Positions 32,177 to 34,494 of a stretch of 34,494 bases of DNA are shown piece after piece (position 1 is the stretch's first letter; every line of letters starts with the position of its first letter). This DNA is from Actinomycetes bacterium (GTDB lineage Bacteria; Actinomycetota; JAICYB01): the NCBI GenBank assembly GCA_025934435.1, contig JAICYB010000035.1, positions 1 to 34,494 of the forward strand. Reading direction: 5' to 3'. A model generated the notes under the pieces. The model had not been told where the DNA came from. It ran no database searches and saw nothing but the letters and a program-made list of their open reading frames with translations. Made by a program: the position numbers and the translations under genes.

Positions 32177-33550
32177 GTGAACGAGCGGTGGCAGCGGGCC
32201 TGGCGCCTGACGGCCGTCGCCTTCGACGCATGGGCGCTCGCCTTCGCGATCGGCGGTGCGGCGCTGATCCGGTTCGGCCTCTCCGGGCTCGGACTCGGCT
32301 TCGCGGTCGGCGCGACGCCGGTCAACGCGCCCTGGGTCGTCGCGATCGCGATCTGGATGATCGCCATCGGCATCTCGGGTCTGTACAGCCCGACGCGTTG
32401 CGCAAGCAGCGTCGAGGAAGCGCGCCGGATCGCAACCGCCTGCCTCGCGGCTCCCGGCGCGTTCGTGATGACCTCGTTCATCTTGCACGGACAGCCGAGC
32501 CGGCTCTGGCTCGGCATGTCCGCTCTGTTGAGCATCCCGTTCGTCGCGGCCGACAGAAGGCTCCTGCGATGGACGACGAGCAAGTTGCGCACGCGCGGGA
32601 TGTGGATGTCACGCGCGGTCATCGCCGGCGGCAAGGACGCGAAAGCGCTCACGGACACGCTGGCATCCGACGTCGTGTACGGCGTCCAACCGGTCGCAAC
32701 GTGCGGGTTCGTCTGGGGAGAGTTGCCGTCCTACGACTTCGCCGACCTGCGTCGGGCGGTCCTCGACTCCGGCGCCCGGTCCGTCGTCGTCGTCACGGGG
32801 TCGTTCAGTCGCGAGGAGATCCAGGAAGAGCTCGCCGCGGCGGACGAGCTCCCGGTCCAGATCATCGTCGCGCCGAGCCTCGATTACACGCTCCTCCACA
32901 ACGTCAATCTCATGCCGCTCGGACGCGAGCCGGGCCTGCATCTCGAGCGTCCGATGTTGCGATTCCACCAGCGCGTGTTGAAACGCTCGATCGACATCGT
33001 CGTGAGCTCGGCCGGCCTCCTCGTGCTGTCACCGGTGATGTGCGCGCTCGCGGCGGCGATCCGTGTCGACAGCAGTGGTCCGTCCCTTTTCGCGCAGCGA
33101 CGCGTTGGACGCCACGGACGCCAGTTCGACCTCTTCAAGTTCCGCACGATGATCGACGGCGCCGAAGAGCAGCGACCGGCGCTCGTCGACGACGGTCTCT
33201 TCAAGATGAAGGACGACCCGCGGATCACCCGCGTCGGACGGTTCCTCAGGAGATCGTCCCTCGATGAGCTTCCGCAGTTATGGAACGTCCTGCGCGGCGA
33301 GATGAGCCTCGTCGGTCCGCGCCCCGCACTCCCGTCGGAAGTGGCGACATATCACGCGAACGCGCGCAGACGTCTCGCCGTCCGCCCGGGTATCACGGGA
33401 CTCTGGCAAGTCAACGGACGAAGCGACTTGTCGTTCGACGAGTACGTCCGTCTCGACCTCACGTATGTGCAGAACTGGAGCGTCCTCCTCGACGCCTACG
33501 TCATCGCACGAACGGCTGCGGCTGTGGTCCGTTCACGCGGCGCGTACTGA
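32177..33550 (+). CDS. Undecaprenyl-phosphate sugar-phosphate transferase (WcaJ/ExoY type)
   Basis: 457-aa polyisoprenyl-phosphate hexose-1-phosphate transferase, which starts exopolysaccharide or glycan repeat units on the lipid carrier at the membrane. About four N-terminal helices are visible (residues about 10-120). A nucleotide-binding-like cytosolic domain (RAVIAGGKDAKALTDTLAS) follows. The C-terminal bacterial sugar-transferase domain spans about 270-457: KRSIDIVVSSAGLLVLSPVM, LFAQRRVGRHGRQFDLFKFRTM, RRSSLDELPQLWNVLRGEMSLVGPRP, RPGITGLWQVNGRSDLSFDEYV. GTG start. The following methyltransferase gene begins 5 bases after its stop, so they are probably co-transcribed; the window probably enters a polysaccharide cluster that an IS element interrupts. 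Confidence 0.93.
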   Translation: MNERWQRAWRLTAVAFDAWALAFAIGGAALIRFGLSGLGLGFAVGATPVNAPWVVAIAIWMIAIGISGLYSPTRCASSVEEARRIATACLAAPGAFVMTSFILHGQPSRLWLGMSALLSIPFVAADRRLLRWTTSKLRTRGMWMSRAVIAGGKDAKALTDTLASDVVYGVQPVATCGFVWGELPSYDFADLRRAVLDSGARSVVVVTGSFSREEIQEELAAADELPVQIIVAPSLDYTLLHNVNLMPLGREPGLHLERPMLRFHQRVLKRSIDIVVSSAGLLVLSPVMCALAAAIRVDSSGPSLFAQRRVGRHGRQFDLFKFRTMIDGAEEQRPALVDDGLFKMKDDPRITRVGRFLRRSSLDELPQLWNVLRGEMSLVGPRPALPSEVATYHANARRRLAVRPGITGLWQVNGRSDLSFDEYVRLDLTYVQNWSVLLDAYVIARTAAAVVRSRGAY

Positions 33551-33554
33551 CGTC

Positions 33555-34352
33555 GTGAGTCGTCCCGAGTCGGTCACCTTCTCGTTCGGCGAGAACTGGA
33601 AGAAGTACGCGCGCTACCTGAACGACGCGAAGATCGAGCAGGCGACCGAGTCACTCCGCGCGAGCTTCGAGCCGTTCGGACTCGCCGACGAGACATTCCT
33701 CGATATCGGGTGCGGCAGCGGCCTCTTCTCGCTCGGTGCGCAGCGACTGGGCGCGCGCAGTGTGACGTCCGTCGACATCGACCCGGCGAGCGTCGAATGC
33801 ACGAGCCACGTGCGATCGGTGTACGGCGATCCGTCGAACTGGGATGTCCGCAGTGGATCGGCGCTCGACCGCGAGTTCCTGGCACAACTGCCGGTGTCGT
33901 CCCGCGTCTACTCGTGGGGCGTCCTGCACCACACGGGATCGATGTGGGAGGCGATCGAGAACGTTCTTCCGCTGGTCGGTGCGGGCGGCGCGTTGGTGAT
34001 CGCGCTCTACGTCGCTCCGTTGCGCCCTGAAGTCCATATGTGGCTCAAGCGGCGCTACAACCGCGCAGGACGGATCGTGAAGTGGCTCATGAAGACGATG
34101 TACGCCTGCGGACTCCTCGCTCTCCTGGCACTACACAGGAGAGATCCGATCCGGTATGTGCGCGAGTACGGAAGAACGTCGCGCGGCATGAGCTATTGGC
34201 GCGACGTCGAGGATTGGCTGGGCGGCTTGCCGTGCGAATTCTCGACTCCCGAAGAGGTGACCGCGTTCCTGACGGAGCGCGGATTCGAAACCGTCCGTGT
34301 CTCGCGCGGTTCGCCCGGCGGCTGCGCCGAGTACCTCTTGCGGAGGGCTTAG
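33555..34352 (+). CDS. Class I SAM-dependent methyltransferase
   Basis: 265 aa. N-terminal FSFGENWKKYARYLNDAKIEQ, then SAM motif I FLDIGCGSGLFSLGAQRLGA, acidic ribose contact SVDIDPASVE, and post-motif region VYSWGVLHHTGSMWEAIENV. A basic, partly hydrophobic insertion (RAGRIVKWLMKTMYACGLLALLAL, about 175-200) may contact the membrane. C-terminal FETVRVSRGSPGGCAEYLLRR is usual for polysaccharide-cluster methyltransferases, so the protein seems complete although the gene ends three bases before the IS boundary. GTG start at 33555, 5 bases after the sugar-transferase stop. Acceptor probably a sugar or a carrier-linked glycan; inference from context. Confidence 0.87.
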   Translation: MSRPESVTFSFGENWKKYARYLNDAKIEQATESLRASFEPFGLADETFLDIGCGSGLFSLGAQRLGARSVTSVDIDPASVECTSHVRSVYGDPSNWDVRSGSALDREFLAQLPVSSRVYSWGVLHHTGSMWEAIENVLPLVGAGGALVIALYVAPLRPEVHMWLKRRYNRAGRIVKWLMKTMYACGLLALLALHRRDPIRYVREYGRTSRGMSYWRDVEDWLGGLPCEFSTPEEVTAFLTERGFETVRVSRGSPGGCAEYLLRRA

Positions 34353-34354
34353 GG

Positions 34355-34494
34355 TGTCCTCTCTCTGAGATCCGCCGACGCATCAGCGCTTGCGCGGCCA
34401 CATCTTCTCCTTCCCGATAACCTGCGCCGGCGTCCGACCTTTCGTCCAGCGACCGGTGTGTGCCCTGTCGTTGTTGTAGTAATCGACGTAACGG
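34355..34494 (-). mobile_element. End of an IS481-like insertion sequence, cut by the window edge
   Basis: The right edge holds the 3' end of a transposase gene on the minus strand. A TGTCCT that may be the terminal inverted repeat begins at 34355 (IS481-family ends commonly start TGT). The other end and the target duplication lie outside the window. Confidence 0.55.
34383..34494 (-). CDS. Transposase/integrase-core C-terminus (IS481-like), partial
   Basis: Only the last 36 codons are inside the window. They read RYVDYYNNDRAHTGRWTKGRTPAQVI followed by a basic tail, stop at 34383-34385. This is the last helix and tail of a DDE integrase-core transposase: Y.DYYN..R.H......TPA. is the hallmark of the IS481/IS3-like group. 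The catalytic Asp residues and the helix-turn-helix lie beyond the edge. Confidence 0.82.
   Translation of the reverse strand, partial: RYVDYYNNDRAHTGRWTKGRTPAQVIGKEKMWPRKR

Noticed and set aside
1..34494. tRNA, rRNA, CRISPR, phage genes or restriction-modification systems
   Set aside because: None seen on either strand; most of the sequence is accounted for by protein genes.

Overview
The window looks like chromosomal DNA of a high-GC, probably uncultured Actinomycetota bacterium. The clues are: a GlnR-type orphan regulator beside an actinobacterial GlnA2-like glutamine synthetase, plus a second type I glutamine synthetase (GlnA1-like); a DEDDh-exonuclease/GIY-YIG fusion protein; an F420-type LLM oxidoreductase; PspC-fused histidine kinases; a sigmaF/sigmaB-like promoter; and an LPxTG surface protein. 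The phylum call is inference from gene families. I saw no tRNA, rRNA, CRISPR array or prophage.

Layout. 1-1555: 3' part of a DEDDh-exonuclease/GIY-YIG nuclease gene. 1552-6705 (-): a very large secreted DUF11-repeat protein with a C-terminal LPITG sorting signal. 6706-6969: intergenic region with the rpoD promoter and a TTGA-type dyad. 6970-8981: primary sigma factor, then a methyltransferase. 8978-9893 (-): STAS anti-anti-sigma factor and a CsbD-like stress protein behind a sigmaF/B-like promoter. 9993-11177: M20 peptidase. 11163-15121: two paralogous sensor kinases (-) with a small TusA-like gene (+) between them. 15152-17516 (-): glnA2-like gene, GlnR-like regulator, RidA-like gene. 17551-20218 (-): PspC-histidine kinase, NarL-type regulator, LLM oxidoreductase.

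20348-26351 (+): a tightly packed, mostly NTGA-overlapped operon encoding a PspC/LiaF-like membrane protein, a 64-aa two-TM protein, a stand-alone class III cyclase, an alpha/beta hydrolase, a membrane-anchored beta-lactamase-fold serine hydrolase and NAD+ synthetase. It is divergent from the PspC-kinase operon, and the two together resemble a LiaFSR-type envelope-stress module. 26319-29232 (-): sulfotransferase, M20 dipeptidase, Mrp-type ATPase. 29240-30788: glnA1 with a GlnR-box-like promoter and a strong terminator. 30826-31325: tandem dyads and a small HTH-like protein. 31336-31410: a glyoxalase-like remnant. 31380-32114 (-): metallophosphoesterase. 32177-34352: sugar-phosphate transferase and methyltransferase, probably the start of a polysaccharide cluster. 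34355-34494: end of an IS481-like element.

The most interesting regulatory signals are these. (i) A four-half-site GlnR-like box upstream of glnA1 and a two-half-site version upstream of glnA2, with the GlnR-like gene itself in the window. (ii) Three copies of a YGTTGAS-N4-STCAACR dyad, one on the rpoD promoter and two in tandem upstream of the small HTH gene. (iii) A GTTT-N16-GGGTAT promoter upstream of a CsbD gene next to a STAS gene. (iv) Three conserved genes (mrp, ridA, a methyltransferase) with no ATG/GTG/TTG at the expected start; mrp has a convincing CTG inside a CTGA stop/start overlap.
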